NCBI GenBank assembly: GCA_045594885.1
Contig: JAZNZJ010000033.1
Span: 1 to 64,000, forward strand
Source of the DNA: Fimenecus sp045594885
GTDB lineage: Bacteria; Bacillota; Clostridia; Oscillospirales; Acutalibacteraceae
Reading direction: 5' to 3'
DNA length: 64,000 bases
This document shows, in pieces, positions 54,876 to 63,981 of this stretch. Position 1 is the stretch's first letter; each line of letters starts with the position of its first letter. Under the pieces are notes generated by a model. It saw only the letters and a program-made list of their open reading frames with translations. It had not been told where the DNA came from and made no database searches. Made by a program: the position numbers and the translations under genes.

Positions 54876-54890
54876 ATTTTTGTTAGTTTT

Positions 54891-54917
54891 CTTACAATAA
54901 CTATAAATTATTTTAAG
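54891..54917. promoter_or_regulatory. Operator-like palindrome 1 (CTTACAATAA-N7-TTATTTTAAG)
   Basis: Lies 22 bases before the SIR2-NTPase start codon. One mismatch from the perfect copy at 59639; spacing identical. Confidence 0.65.
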
Positions 54918-54939
54918 TATTAATAAGGATGTGCTTAGT

Positions 54940-57900
54940 ATGCATAATGAAAATTTAGACAAAATAATTTCTCTAATTTGCAATTCAAATAAAAAGATAT
55001 GTTTATTTCTTGGTGCAGGTGCAGATATAAGTAGTGGTGGTAAATCTTTCCTTAATGTAAAAAAAGAAACAATATCTAAATTTTCCGAACACAATCCTGA
55101 ATTTTTAAAAGAACATATAATAAATCAATATTTTGAAGAAACTATTGATTCTCCTAAAAATGTTAGTTTTAGAGAAGCAATTTTGAGTGACATTAATGAA
55201 AGTACCAATATTAAAATTTCAGATGGATATAAATTTTTAGTTTTATTGGCAAAATATGGGTTTATTGATGCAATTATAACGACTAATTTTTATGATTATT
55301 TAGAAAAAGCTCAACAAGAGATGGGGATGGATGTTTTTGATGTATTCAGTAATAATGATAATAAAAACTTATCTATTCCTAATATTTATCCACAAAAGAC
55401 ACTATATCTGAAAATACATGGAGACGTAAATCGTAAATATGTATCTCATATTACTACAGAAGAAATCAATAGTAAGTCTTACCCAAAAGCACTAAAAAAT
55501 ATTTTGAGAGAGTATTTAAAAAATGATTTAGTAATTTTTGTGGGTTATAGTGGACTTGATACAATGGTAACCGATTTGATTAAACCCATATCTCGTAATA
55601 TGGAAACCACTTTTTGGATAAATCCATCATATAATAATGATTCAGAATTAATTAGTTTATTATCTCATAATTTAGTTTTAGGTAAGTATTCATTTGACGA
55701 TTTTGTAATACGATTAGGACTAAAAAAACTAAATAATATTAATTGTGAGATACAAGATTCAACTTTCATATACACTTGGGTTAAAGCAAAAACTCATAAT
55801 AGCATTTCTCCTATTCTAAAGAGCACAAAAGTTAATATTGAAAGAGCAGAACTATCAGAATTGAAAAAATCAAACAAAATTTGTGTTATCTCAGGGAAAG
55901 CAGGAATTGGAAAAACATATCTTATAGAGCATTATATTAAACATTCAAGTAAAAATGATATATTATACATAAAATTAAATTATGACCCTAATGTTCCTAT
56001 CATATTAACAATAATTGATAAGTTGGGTTTTACAACGAACTCACCATTCTCATTGTTATATAATTTATGTAATTGGTACTTAAATCAAAAGAAATATTTG
56101 ACTTTTATTATTGATGAAATTCCAGAAGAAATCAATCAAAATTTAGAAGAATTTATTGCTTTTGTTGATGTGACAAAATTCAATAAAAACATCAGTTTTA
56201 TTTTGCTAACAAGAGGTTCTAATATAAAAAATAAGTTATCTTCATCTCTTTTAAATTTAAGTGTTACTCCGATAGAAATGAAACTTTTTAATGAGGATAA
56301 TGTGAAAGAATTAGCAGAATGCTATGATGTGCAGAAATATGTTACCAAACTTGATATAAACTATTTGTTGGAACCATTTATTTGTGATTTAGTTTTTTCA
56401 TTTATATCAAAACCAGCTAATACACATGACAATATTTTTAACGTTATTGAAACAGCTTTATCTGAAAGGTATGACAAAAATCCCCAAACATTTCACGACG
56501 AGCTTATATTAATAGCACAGGCAGAATATACACAAAATGCATTAGAAAAAGAAAAAATCGAATATTTATTTGATTCTGGATTAATTTCTTCTATTTCACC
56601 TCATTATTACAAACATGAGGCTTTTAAAAGTTATTATCTCAGTCGTTATCTATTTAGGAATCAACTTGAAAAGAAAAAGTGCATAAAAGAATTAATAAAT
56701 ATATTTGAGACAAAGCAAACTACGGATACATTGTTTTATCACGCTTGTGTAATGCATTACACAATATTAGAGGACAACTCAGATATAATTCAACGATTAC
56801 TTGAACTAAATAAAATTATAGAAAAGTGTTGCAATTCTATTTCATTAAAGTTTTGTAAAACCTGTTTGATTTATTTTGCCGAAAAAAATTCAAAAGAATT
56901 CTACCATTCACTTAAGGACATCAAAGAATCTTTAAGCGAAGAAATGGTAAAGTTAATAATTGAAAGTACTCAAGTAATGCTGAATGATGAGTTTTATTAC
57001 AAAACATTATTCTTGTTTCAAGAAAATACTCCGTTTGCCTATGAATCAGTGATATATAGTATTGACCGCTTTTGTGAAAAGGTATCTATAATGGAGATTA
57101 ATAATGAAGAAAGCATATACTTTGAAGAATATTTTGATTTTGCGTTTTCGGGTTGTCCATCAATAAAACTATATAAAATTTTGTATGCATTAATGCGTAC
57201 AAAATATGAGAAAAAGGAATATAGGTACGCAAATAAACTTCACAAAATACTGTATGAGATAATAGGCAAATGCTCAATTGAAGAAATAATGAATGTGCTT
57301 CGTAAATATTCATATAACATATTATTTAATGCTGATGATATAGAGGCTGATTTTAATGCAATATCTCAAACAGATGAACTTATTCAATTAGTTTATGATG
57401 TTTTGAATGGTAAAATACTTGATGTTAAAGAATACACATATTTAATTGACATAACAAATGATATTAATAACATGTGCATATTTATGCTGTCAAACTTAAT
57501 TGTTGTTCAATCAATGACATATGACAAAAAAGCTACTCTATCTGCAGCCATAAAAATTATTAATACTCGCAACGATCTCGCTCCTCAAAATATAGATTTT
57601 TTATTGAGTTCTATATTTATGTCACTCTACTATTTAAATCCTCATGAACGAAAAGATTTCATTGAGTTCTTTGAAATGGCATATGACAAATATGAAATGC
57701 TTCTATTTGAACAGCCTACCAACATTCGCAAATCAACCTCCAAAAGATTTTCACAAGAGTTTGAACAGATTTTTGAAGACGGATTTAATCCATTAGCATT
57801 TTTGTTTTATACATCAAATCTTGAGGATGATGAAAATAGATTGAATCAGTATTGGTCCATGTGTGAGCAATTATGCAAGTCGGGTAATATTAATAAAATT

Positions 57901-58296
57901 TTAAAAGTTGTGCATGCAATTGGTCAAATGATTAGTCTCTTCCCACGAGAAGGATTTCTTGCATTGCAAAGGGTAGCGCAATATCGCAATCATGATATTA
58001 TTAAGAGAGGCATTATTCGTGTGCTTCAAGAAAGCAGTACACGATACCCAATTGAAACTGAACTGTATATTGAGCAAAATACCAACTTTAATGACATCGA
58101 TTTAATACAACCCTATGAAAAAGTAAAAGATACCATGATACGTAGTCGAACATTGGAACAGTTACATTGGAGTAGGCTGTTATACTCTTTCAAATCGATG
58201 GATTACGACATAATCAGAGTGATTTTACAAGGAGTAACTAAAACGAATACTTTATCGGTATTTATTTTGAAGTTGTTAAATCAAGATAATATCTAA
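54940..58296 (+). CDS. SIR2-NTPase (STAND-like) antiviral protein, Avs5-like (1118 aa)
   Basis: N-terminal SIR2-type NADase domain (residues about 8-220): FLGAGADISSGG, ITTNFYD, LKIHGDV with the catalytic His near 160, and FVGYSGLD. A P-loop NTPase follows: Walker A SGKAGIGKT (about 318-326) and Walker B TFIIDEIPEE (about 388-397). The remaining 700 residues are helical, of the repeat type that senses phage proteins in STAND defence genes. Domain order matches Avs5-like/SIR2-STAND systems, which kill infected cells by NAD depletion; I infer that role. The start is the ATG at 54940, 10 bases after AAGGA. Its 3' end overlaps the convergent aminotransferase gene by 35 bases. Confidence 0.8.
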   Translation: MHNENLDKIISLICNSNKKICLFLGAGADISSGGKSFLNVKKETISKFSEHNPEFLKEHIINQYFEETIDSPKNVSFREAILSDINESTNIKISDGYKFLVLLAKYGFIDAIITTNFYDYLEKAQQEMGMDVFDVFSNNDNKNLSIPNIYPQKTLYLKIHGDVNRKYVSHITTEEINSKSYPKALKNILREYLKNDLVIFVGYSGLDTMVTDLIKPISRNMETTFWINPSYNNDSELISLLSHNLVLGKYSFDDFVIRLGLKKLNNINCEIQDSTFIYTWVKAKTHNSISPILKSTKVNIERAELSELKKSNKICVISGKAGIGKTYLIEHYIKHSSKNDILYIKLNYDPNVPIILTIIDKLGFTTNSPFSLLYNLCNWYLNQKKYLTFIIDEIPEEINQNLEEFIAFVDVTKFNKNISFILLTRGSNIKNKLSSSLLNLSVTPIEMKLFNEDNVKELAECYDVQKYVTKLDINYLLEPFICDLVFSFISKPANTHDNIFNVIETALSERYDKNPQTFHDELILIAQAEYTQNALEKEKIEYLFDSGLISSISPHYYKHEAFKSYYLSRYLFRNQLEKKKCIKELINIFETKQTTDTLFYHACVMHYTILEDNSDIIQRLLELNKIIEKCCNSISLKFCKTCLIYFAEKNSKEFYHSLKDIKESLSEEMVKLIIESTQVMLNDEFYYKTLFLFQENTPFAYESVIYSIDRFCEKVSIMEINNEESIYFEEYFDFAFSGCPSIKLYKILYALMRTKYEKKEYRYANKLHKILYEIIGKCSIEEIMNVLRKYSYNILFNADDIEADFNAISQTDELIQLVYDVLNGKILDVKEYTYLIDITNDINNMCIFMLSNLIVVQSMTYDKKATLSAAIKIINTRNDLAPQNIDFLLSSIFMSLYYLNPHERKDFIEFFEMAYDKYEMLLFEQPTNIRKSTSKRFSQEFEQIFEDGFNPLAFLFYTSNLEDDENRLNQYWSMCEQLCKSGNINKILKVVHAIGQMISLFPREGFLALQRVAQYRNHDIIKRGIIRVLQESSTRYPIETELYIEQNTNFNDIDLIQPYEKVKDTMIRSRTLEQLHWSRLLYSFKSMDYDIIRVILQGVTKTNTLSVFILKLLNQDNI

Positions 58297-59617
58297 ACAA
58301 AAAATTAAACAAATTGATTTCTTGCTCAGAAATATACAAACTTGGTGAGAGCATAAGTTGGCTATTAAACATTCCTCCCGTGGTTAGAATTAATCCGTAG
58401 TTTTTATTTTTTACTAATACGGGGTTATTCAAAGCATTTTCTACTAAATTATAGGCAAAATGCGGATTAGGCTCTTTTGTATCAGAATTTATAATATCTA
58501 TTCCTATAGCATGTCCTTTTCCTTGTATTCGGCCAATACAACTATAATCTTTGGCAATACTTTTTATACAATCTAATAATGTGTTAGAACTATTTTGTAT
58601 TGTTTTCTCAAATGACTTATCATTAATTAAGTCAAAAGTACATAATCCAAGTGCTGTGGCTAAAGGATGTCCTGCATAAGTACAATGTGTAGAGCCTGTA
58701 GGCCACTTTTGTGGTGATATAATATCCTCTTTAGCCCAAATCCCCGACAAAGGCCATAACCCATTAGTAATTGCTTTACCAAATATAATTATATCAGGTA
58801 TAAAATCGTAATGTTCGAAGCTCCACAACTTGCCAGTACGATAGAAACCCATTTGAACTTCATCTGCAATGATCAAAACCTTGTGTTGTCGTAATATTTC
58901 AACTAACGATGCAAAATAATTGTGATGCGGAAAAACATAGCCACCTCTACCTAACACAGACTCAAAAATAAATCCAGAATAAGAAGAAAGTCCAGAAGCT
59001 GTGTCATATATTCCTGAAAACTCGCTTTCAAACAATCTACTAAATTGTTTGAAACAATATAAAGCACATGTATTTTTCTCTTTGCCATATGCACAACTAT
59101 AACAATTAGGAAAAGGTATTCTAGTTGTATTAATCACACTTCCAAATTGTTTAGTGTAACGATAACTCGAACTAACACTTGATGCAGCCATGGTACGACC
59201 GTGATAACCACCTTCAAAGGCAAAAAAGTTTTTCTTCTTATTATAGTTAATTGATAGTTTTAATGCGTCATCTACTGCCTGAGCACCTCCAACAGTGAAA
59301 TGTACTCGTCCTTTTGCTCCATATTTTTCATACATATATGTACATATTTTTTCTGATAACTCAATTCTTTGTTTACTCATAAATTCACCCGCCAAACACG
59401 GAAGAGTTTGACTGTTTTTTTGTAAACACTCAAGGTGCTTTTTATTTCCATACCCAAAATTGGCAGCACTATTAAACATCTGCATATCTAAATAGTGAGT
59501 ATTATGTTCATCAACTAAAAAACTACCTTCAGCTTTGTAAAATATTTTTTTAGGAAAGTGTTTACCTGATGTATCCCCTTGTGAACAATACACTTTTTCT
59601 TTTTCTAACAATGTCAT
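58262..59617 (-). CDS. Class III aminotransferase-family PLP enzyme (451 aa)
   Basis: Fold-type I PLP enzyme of the acetylornithine/GABA aminotransferase group. GAQAVDDALKL and FEGGYHGRTM are family hallmarks, IIADEVQMGFYRTGKLW holds the Asp that contacts the pyridine nitrogen, and IIFGKAITNGLWPLSG carries the Schiff-base Lys. A Cys-rich insert (NCYSCAYGKEKNTCALYCF, about residues 190-208) between the two halves is unusual. It could bind metal. Start at 59617, after AAGGAGTTTTTTAT; the upstream in-frame region contains the operator. No biosynthetic partner besides a second PLP enzyme at 61312 is near. The substrate is unknown. Confidence 0.8.
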   Translation of the reverse strand: MTLLEKEKVYCSQGDTSGKHFPKKIFYKAEGSFLVDEHNTHYLDMQMFNSAANFGYGNKKHLECLQKNSQTLPCLAGEFMSKQRIELSEKICTYMYEKYGAKGRVHFTVGGAQAVDDALKLSINYNKKKNFFAFEGGYHGRTMAASSVSSSYRYTKQFGSVINTTRIPFPNCYSCAYGKEKNTCALYCFKQFSRLFESEFSGIYDTASGLSSYSGFIFESVLGRGGYVFPHHNYFASLVEILRQHKVLIIADEVQMGFYRTGKLWSFEHYDFIPDIIIFGKAITNGLWPLSGIWAKEDIISPQKWPTGSTHCTYAGHPLATALGLCTFDLINDKSFEKTIQNSSNTLLDCIKSIAKDYSCIGRIQGKGHAIGIDIINSDTKEPNPHFAYNLVENALNNPVLVKNKNYGLILTTGGMFNSQLMLSPSLYISEQEINLFNFLFRYYLDLTTSK

Positions 59618-59638
59618 ATAAAAAAACTCCTTATATTT

Positions 59639-59665
59639 CTTACAATAATTTATAGTTATTGTAAG
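59639..59665. promoter_or_regulatory. Operator-like palindrome 2 (CTTACAATAA-N7-TTATTGTAAG)
   Basis: Perfect dyad in the 73-base gap before the class III aminotransferase gene. The minus-strand sequence matches site 1 over about 22 bases, including the spacer CTATAAA. Confidence 0.75.
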
Positions 59666-59690
59666 TTTTTGAATATTTTTTGTCATAAAA

Positions 59691-60392
59691 TCATTTTTGT
59701 TCTTTTACATCTATTTTTGCAAATATGCCATCTTCAAATTGTGTGTCCAATATGCTTTGTAAATCTTTAGAAAAGCTATTCATTTTTTCGTACTCGTTTT
59801 TTCTAATTAAATTAATGAAAGAAACAAAGCCGAATAAAGTTACAATGAAGAAACATAAAAGCATTATAGCGACAAAGCCATATGCTAAAATCACATTAAT
59901 ATCGATTTGATTATTCAATATAACCGTTAATACAGTTAAAATAACGGGTATAATTAGTGTTTGAATAAAACGCATTATAATATCAGTTGTTCTTTGCTGT
60001 GTTTCTGCATATTTTTCTAATCGACTATTCATTCGAGATTTTAATTCAACTATATCTTTTGCCTCAACAGAAATTAAAGATTTTCTCAACCATATGTATA
60101 ATGCTTCACAATATTTTTTGTGTTCTTTTATATCTTTATCACTATTCTTAATTTCGTAATGCTGTGCGTATAAAAAAACTATTAGTGAAACAATGGTTTC
60201 TATTCCTAATGCGATAAAAAAGTATTGTCTAATTTGCTCTATACAGAGAACAACTACAGCACATATTGCGGATAATATCAAGGCTATCAAGAGCCCTAGC
60301 ATAACCTTTGGTATTTTTTTAAGAGCTTCAGATACTGGTATTTTATTATCTTTCAAATATTTTAAATAACTTCTATATAACAATAACTCCAT
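59691..60392 (-). CDS. Four-helix membrane protein (233 aa)
   Basis: Unknown. Two hydrophobic helices near residues 30-51 and 55-75, a cytoplasmic charged helical loop (about 80-135), then two more helices (about 142-162 and 167-193) and a polar tail. The pairwise arrangement recalls SLATT-like pore-forming partners of defence systems, but I could not confirm a signature. AAGGAATGTATAATT precedes the ATG. A half operator (TTATTTTAAG at 60429-60438) lies just upstream. It is on the minus strand, directly upstream of the aminotransferase gene. Confidence 0.5.
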   Translation of the reverse strand: MELLLYRSYLKYLKDNKIPVSEALKKIPKVMLGLLIALILSAICAVVVLCIEQIRQYFFIALGIETIVSLIVFLYAQHYEIKNSDKDIKEHKKYCEALYIWLRKSLISVEAKDIVELKSRMNSRLEKYAETQQRTTDIIMRFIQTLIIPVILTVLTVILNNQIDINVILAYGFVAIMLLCFFIVTLFGFVSFINLIRKNEYEKMNSFSKDLQSILDTQFEDGIFAKIDVKEQK

Positions 60393-60493
60393 AATTATAC
60401 ATTCCTTATATTTATTTAATAATTGTGTTTATTTTAAGTTATCTCAGGCTAAGAGATGACTTTTTCTTTTATGACGTTTTCTATCACAAACAA

Positions 60494-60520
60494 CTTACAA
60501 TAACCTCTTATTATTGTGAG
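60494..60520. promoter_or_regulatory. Operator-like palindrome 3 (CTTACAATAA-N7-TTATTGTGAG)
   Basis: Lies in the 200-base gap between the divergent 4TM and Cap15-like genes. One base differs from a perfect dyad. Confidence 0.7.
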
Positions 60521-60592
60521 TTTAATAAATTAAAGTTTTCGTTTGATTAGTAATCTTTTTCTATAGTTTAGTAATTAAAATGAGGAGCAAAT

Positions 60593-61267
60593 ATGAATCC
60601 TATAACAAAGTTAAATTCTTTTGTATTTTCCATATCTACATCTATTGTATATTTTGTGTGGAATGAATTGTCAAAAATAACTTTTGAAACAAAATTTATA
60701 AATATTCTATTAACTTTAGTTGTATCAATAAGTTTTTATAGATTGTTATATAAATTAGGACTACTTTTATGTGAGAAAAATGATTTAATAAAGAAACTTA
60801 TTTTAGGTAAAAATTATTTTCACGGTATTTGGGTAGGTTTCTATATTTATAAAGATGTACCTACTTTATATTATGAAATTTTTGATCAAACAGTAGAAAA
60901 GCTTACTATTACTGGTAGAGCTTTTGATATCGAAGGTAATTATAAAGAGAGTTGGACGATTGTAGACCCATACATTAATGTTGAAGAATCAAAAATGTCA
61001 TATTATTATGAAACAACAGAAACAGATAATAATTCAATTAATATTGGCTTCGTAAAAGCCAATATTGTGTTTAAAAAACAGGCAGAAGCTATCCAAACCG
61101 AAGGATTTGCAATAGATAGTGATGATACTATTAAGGTGTTCTTTTTTGATATGAAAACAAATTGCAAAGTAAATAAAATTATTAAATCAAAAGATTTTTA
61201 TAATAAAGAACTATATGATAAAGCAATGCAGTTGTACAGCAACAATTGCAAGCACTTCATTCCTTAA
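60593..61267 (+). CDS. Cap15-like 2TM beta-barrel protein (224 aa)
   Basis: Two N-terminal membrane helices (about residues 8-26 and 35-60) are followed by a beta-rich domain starting YFHGIWVGFYIYKD (about 77). The GxWxGxY start and the 2TM plus beta layout match the S-2TM-beta/Cap15-type effectors of CBASS, which disrupt the membrane when the barrel binds a cyclic nucleotide. No cyclase gene is seen in the window, so it is an orphan or uses another signal. GAGGAGCAAAT precedes the ATG, operator 3 lies upstream, and the PLP-enzyme gene follows after 44 bases. Confidence 0.6.
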   Translation: MNPITKLNSFVFSISTSIVYFVWNELSKITFETKFINILLTLVVSISFYRLLYKLGLLLCEKNDLIKKLILGKNYFHGIWVGFYIYKDVPTLYYEIFDQTVEKLTITGRAFDIEGNYKESWTIVDPYINVEESKMSYYYETTETDNNSINIGFVKANIVFKKQAEAIQTEGFAIDSDDTIKVFFFDMKTNCKVNKIIKSKDFYNKELYDKAMQLYSNNCKHFIP

Positions 61268-61311
61268 TTTGTTATTCACAAAATAGTATTTAAAATGATT
61301 GGTGATTTTAG

Positions 61312-62478
61312 TTGGCTTTTATTGATGATATAAATAAATTGGATGATATATTTGAATATGAAAAAAAGAAGGAAAAAGAATATGGCACCACCATTCATAA
61401 TGTATCACATTGGGATTCATCTACCAATTTCCAACAAATAATGAATCGAGTGCTAGTCTTACCTAAATCGTCAATGCCATGGAACTACTGCTACACATAT
61501 TCCTTATCTAAAAAAACACGAAAAGGTGTTTTAAAGCATTTAGGTGTACCAGAAACACTCTTGAATGACAAGATGGGATTGTTTTTGCCATCAAGTACAT
61601 TGTCGATTGTAAATCTTGTGAATTTATTAGTACATAAGAATAAAAAGAAATTATGTATATTGCATCCAGCATATTTTAGTGTCGAACATTGCTGTGATAT
61701 GTTCTCCCTGAACTATTCCATCGAATATATATCCTTTGTTAATGGACATGCTATAATTCCAATAAAAAAAATATTAGAAAGTGGATATGATTGCATTTGG
61801 ATAACATCACCAATATTTTGCACAAGTGTATATTTTGATGACTCTGAAATAGATAAAATTATTCAACTACACAAAGCTGGTATTACTGTTATCATTGATG
61901 AAAGTTTAGCTCTACCTGACAAGGAGTTAGTGCGTTTTGTACCTATTGACAAGAATATTTTTTTCATTTACAGTCCCCATAAAGCGATTTCAATAAATGG
62001 TATAAAATTTTCTGTTATTGTATGTGATAAATCATATGATGATTTTTTGGAACAATGGGTTGATGTTTTTTCAGGAGCTCTTTCTAGTTCCAATCAAGAT
62101 GCCATATTACATTATATTTCACAAAATTATATATTTGATTGTTATCCTGAATATATAAAATATATCGATGATTCAAAATCTAAAATTGAAAAAATTGTTG
62201 CAAAATATGTTTTTGCACAAATGCTGCCTAACTCTTGTGGACATTATATAACTATTTTTATTGAGACTTCCATAAACAACACAAGTGATATGATAAGTTT
62301 AGCAAAAAACATTATAAATAAATGCCACACATCAATTATTCCGGGAGAATTGAACGGTTTCAACCCTATATCAAAATTTTGCTTTAGAGTAAATTTGACG
62401 GGAAATATCGATCAATTATGTAGAGACATTGAAAACATTTTGAATTTTTTCAATCAGTTTTTGGATTCTCAAAAGTGA
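61312..62478 (+). CDS. Fold-type I PLP enzyme, aminotransferase class I/II-like (388 aa)
   Basis: WITSPIFCTSVYF and VIIDESLALPD (the conserved Asp), then IYSPHKAISINGIKFS with the probable Schiff-base Lys, are typical of the class I/II aminotransferase fold; the N-terminal glycine-rich phosphate loop is weak (LFLPSSTLSIVN). It may make an unusual amino compound with the class III enzyme. It starts with TTG at 61312 after GGTGATTTTAG; no in-frame ATG occurs near it. Its 3' end overlaps the convergent gene at 62450 by 29 bases. Confidence 0.65.
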   Translation: MAFIDDINKLDDIFEYEKKKEKEYGTTIHNVSHWDSSTNFQQIMNRVLVLPKSSMPWNYCYTYSLSKKTRKGVLKHLGVPETLLNDKMGLFLPSSTLSIVNLVNLLVHKNKKKLCILHPAYFSVEHCCDMFSLNYSIEYISFVNGHAIIPIKKILESGYDCIWITSPIFCTSVYFDDSEIDKIIQLHKAGITVIIDESLALPDKELVRFVPIDKNIFFIYSPHKAISINGIKFSVIVCDKSYDDFLEQWVDVFSGALSSSNQDAILHYISQNYIFDCYPEYIKYIDDSKSKIEKIVAKYVFAQMLPNSCGHYITIFIETSINNTSDMISLAKNIINKCHTSIIPGELNGFNPISKFCFRVNLTGNIDQLCRDIENILNFFNQFLDSQK

Positions 62479-63952
62479 TTGTTATTGATTTAATATTTTT
62501 ATTGTTGTATCCATAAAAATCAGCATTATCATTTAATCCATTTTCTATAATTATGCCCGTTACATTTGCAATTATTTGACTGATAAAAGGTTCAACTGGT
62601 GTTATATGTGGAATGACTATTGATTGATTGAACGAATTTATATTCGTTATTTGTTCAGCACTCATTTTGTCCACATTAATATTATGATGATTTTTATCGT
62701 TTTCATTTTTCATTTTATCCTTTTTATTAATAGCGTTAATTATAAAAGGAGTTATGCATCCTAACAATGAAATAAATGCACTAAAATATGGAAGTAAAGC
62801 TTCGGCAACTTCAAAATTTTCTATAAAAGAACCTTGCTTTGCATAATTCAGTTTTGTAATATTGGCATTTGGATAATATTTTTTTCTAATCTGTTCGAGT
62901 ATTGTTACAAGTTGGACGGCTGGCGCAATTGAATAAATAATTTCAACTTCAACATTTTTATTTAAAGAGAGTTGACTAGGAAGATTGTTCAATTCAACTT
63001 GTAATTGGTTTTGGAATTTTTGAAATCTGAAATATATTTCATTAGCATACTCACGGATATATGGTAAAGTTTGACTATATGCGACACTTTCTTCGGTATT
63101 CTCAATTAACATTGTAAGGCACTGCCATATTTTCATCTGTACAAATTGAGAAATCGCGTTCTTTTCATTTAAGTATTTAGTTATTATTTTTAAAAACTGG
63201 ATTTCGTCGTTTTTCACTAGAATATCTTGCCTTATCATCTGGCACATCGCTTTAACACAACCCAAAATTGCTAAATCATGATAATCATCTACTAGATTTA
63301 TATGTAGAATTGCCGCATTAATCAAAAAATAATTGTTAATAAAGTCTGCTTCAATTTCTTCAAGATTAGATTGTTTAATCAAGTCAGTTAGTACTCTTTT
63401 TGAGAAACCAAAATTATATCCAAGCAACATAGGGTTAATTTGAACATTAATAAATTCACAGTTTTCAAATATTTGATAGTAAAACGATTCTGTAAAACTA
63501 GTATTTTTAATTGTACAGTTTTTAAAAGTGTTAAGTGTGATTGTACTACTATCTACTGGGAATTGCTCAAAAATACAGTTGACAAATTCTGTGTTTGTAA
63601 GCGTTATACTTTCAAACATACAATTTTCAAATGTGCAATTTATAAAAATGGAATTAGTTATGGTTGAGTTACTAAAATCTACTCCAATAAATTTACAATC
63701 ATTATTCCAAAGTGAGCACATATCGGCTCCTTGCATATTGCAATTTGAAAAAGTAGTTGCAATAAATTTGGAACTTAAAAATGATACATTCGTAAAATTA
63801 TTGTTATACAATTCTCCAGCATCTATTGTAGAACTTGACAGCTCAAGTGAATTAGCATCAATCTTGTTTAAAATTAGATTATTAAATAAGTAAAAATTCA
63901 GTTTAGCGAAAGGTTTAAATGGCTGGTTGTTATAATTTGTAATTTCTTTCAT
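62450..63952 (-). CDS. Pentapeptide-repeat membrane protein (500 aa)
   Basis: Residues 25-165 form an imperfect pentapeptide beta-helix (FTNVSFLSSKFIATTFSNCNMQGADMCSL...). A helical linker (about 170-385) is followed by a single hydrophobic helix (about 388-408, LLPYFSAFISLLGCITPFII) and a cytoplasmic or external tail (about 410-500) with VIPHITPVEPFISQIIANVTG. No function is known. AAAGGAGCTTAATA precedes the ATG. It converges on the PLP-enzyme gene; its 3' end overlap suggests close integration with the block. Confidence 0.6.
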   Translation of the reverse strand: MKEITNYNNQPFKPFAKLNFYLFNNLILNKIDANSLELSSSTIDAGELYNNNFTNVSFLSSKFIATTFSNCNMQGADMCSLWNNDCKFIGVDFSNSTITNSIFINCTFENCMFESITLTNTEFVNCIFEQFPVDSSTITLNTFKNCTIKNTSFTESFYYQIFENCEFINVQINPMLLGYNFGFSKRVLTDLIKQSNLEEIEADFINNYFLINAAILHINLVDDYHDLAILGCVKAMCQMIRQDILVKNDEIQFLKIITKYLNEKNAISQFVQMKIWQCLTMLIENTEESVAYSQTLPYIREYANEIYFRFQKFQNQLQVELNNLPSQLSLNKNVEVEIIYSIAPAVQLVTILEQIRKKYYPNANITKLNYAKQGSFIENFEVAEALLPYFSAFISLLGCITPFIINAINKKDKMKNENDKNHHNINVDKMSAEQITNINSFNQSIVIPHITPVEPFISQIIANVTGIIIENGLNDNADFYGYNNKNIKSITITFENPKTD

Positions 63953-63981
63953 TATTAAGCTCCTTTATTTTGTGAGGTATT

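Noticed and set aside
60593..61267. CBASS operon
   Set aside because: The 2TM-beta protein is Cap15-like, but no cyclic-nucleotide synthase (cGAS/DncV-like) gene is present in the window, so CBASS cannot be claimed.
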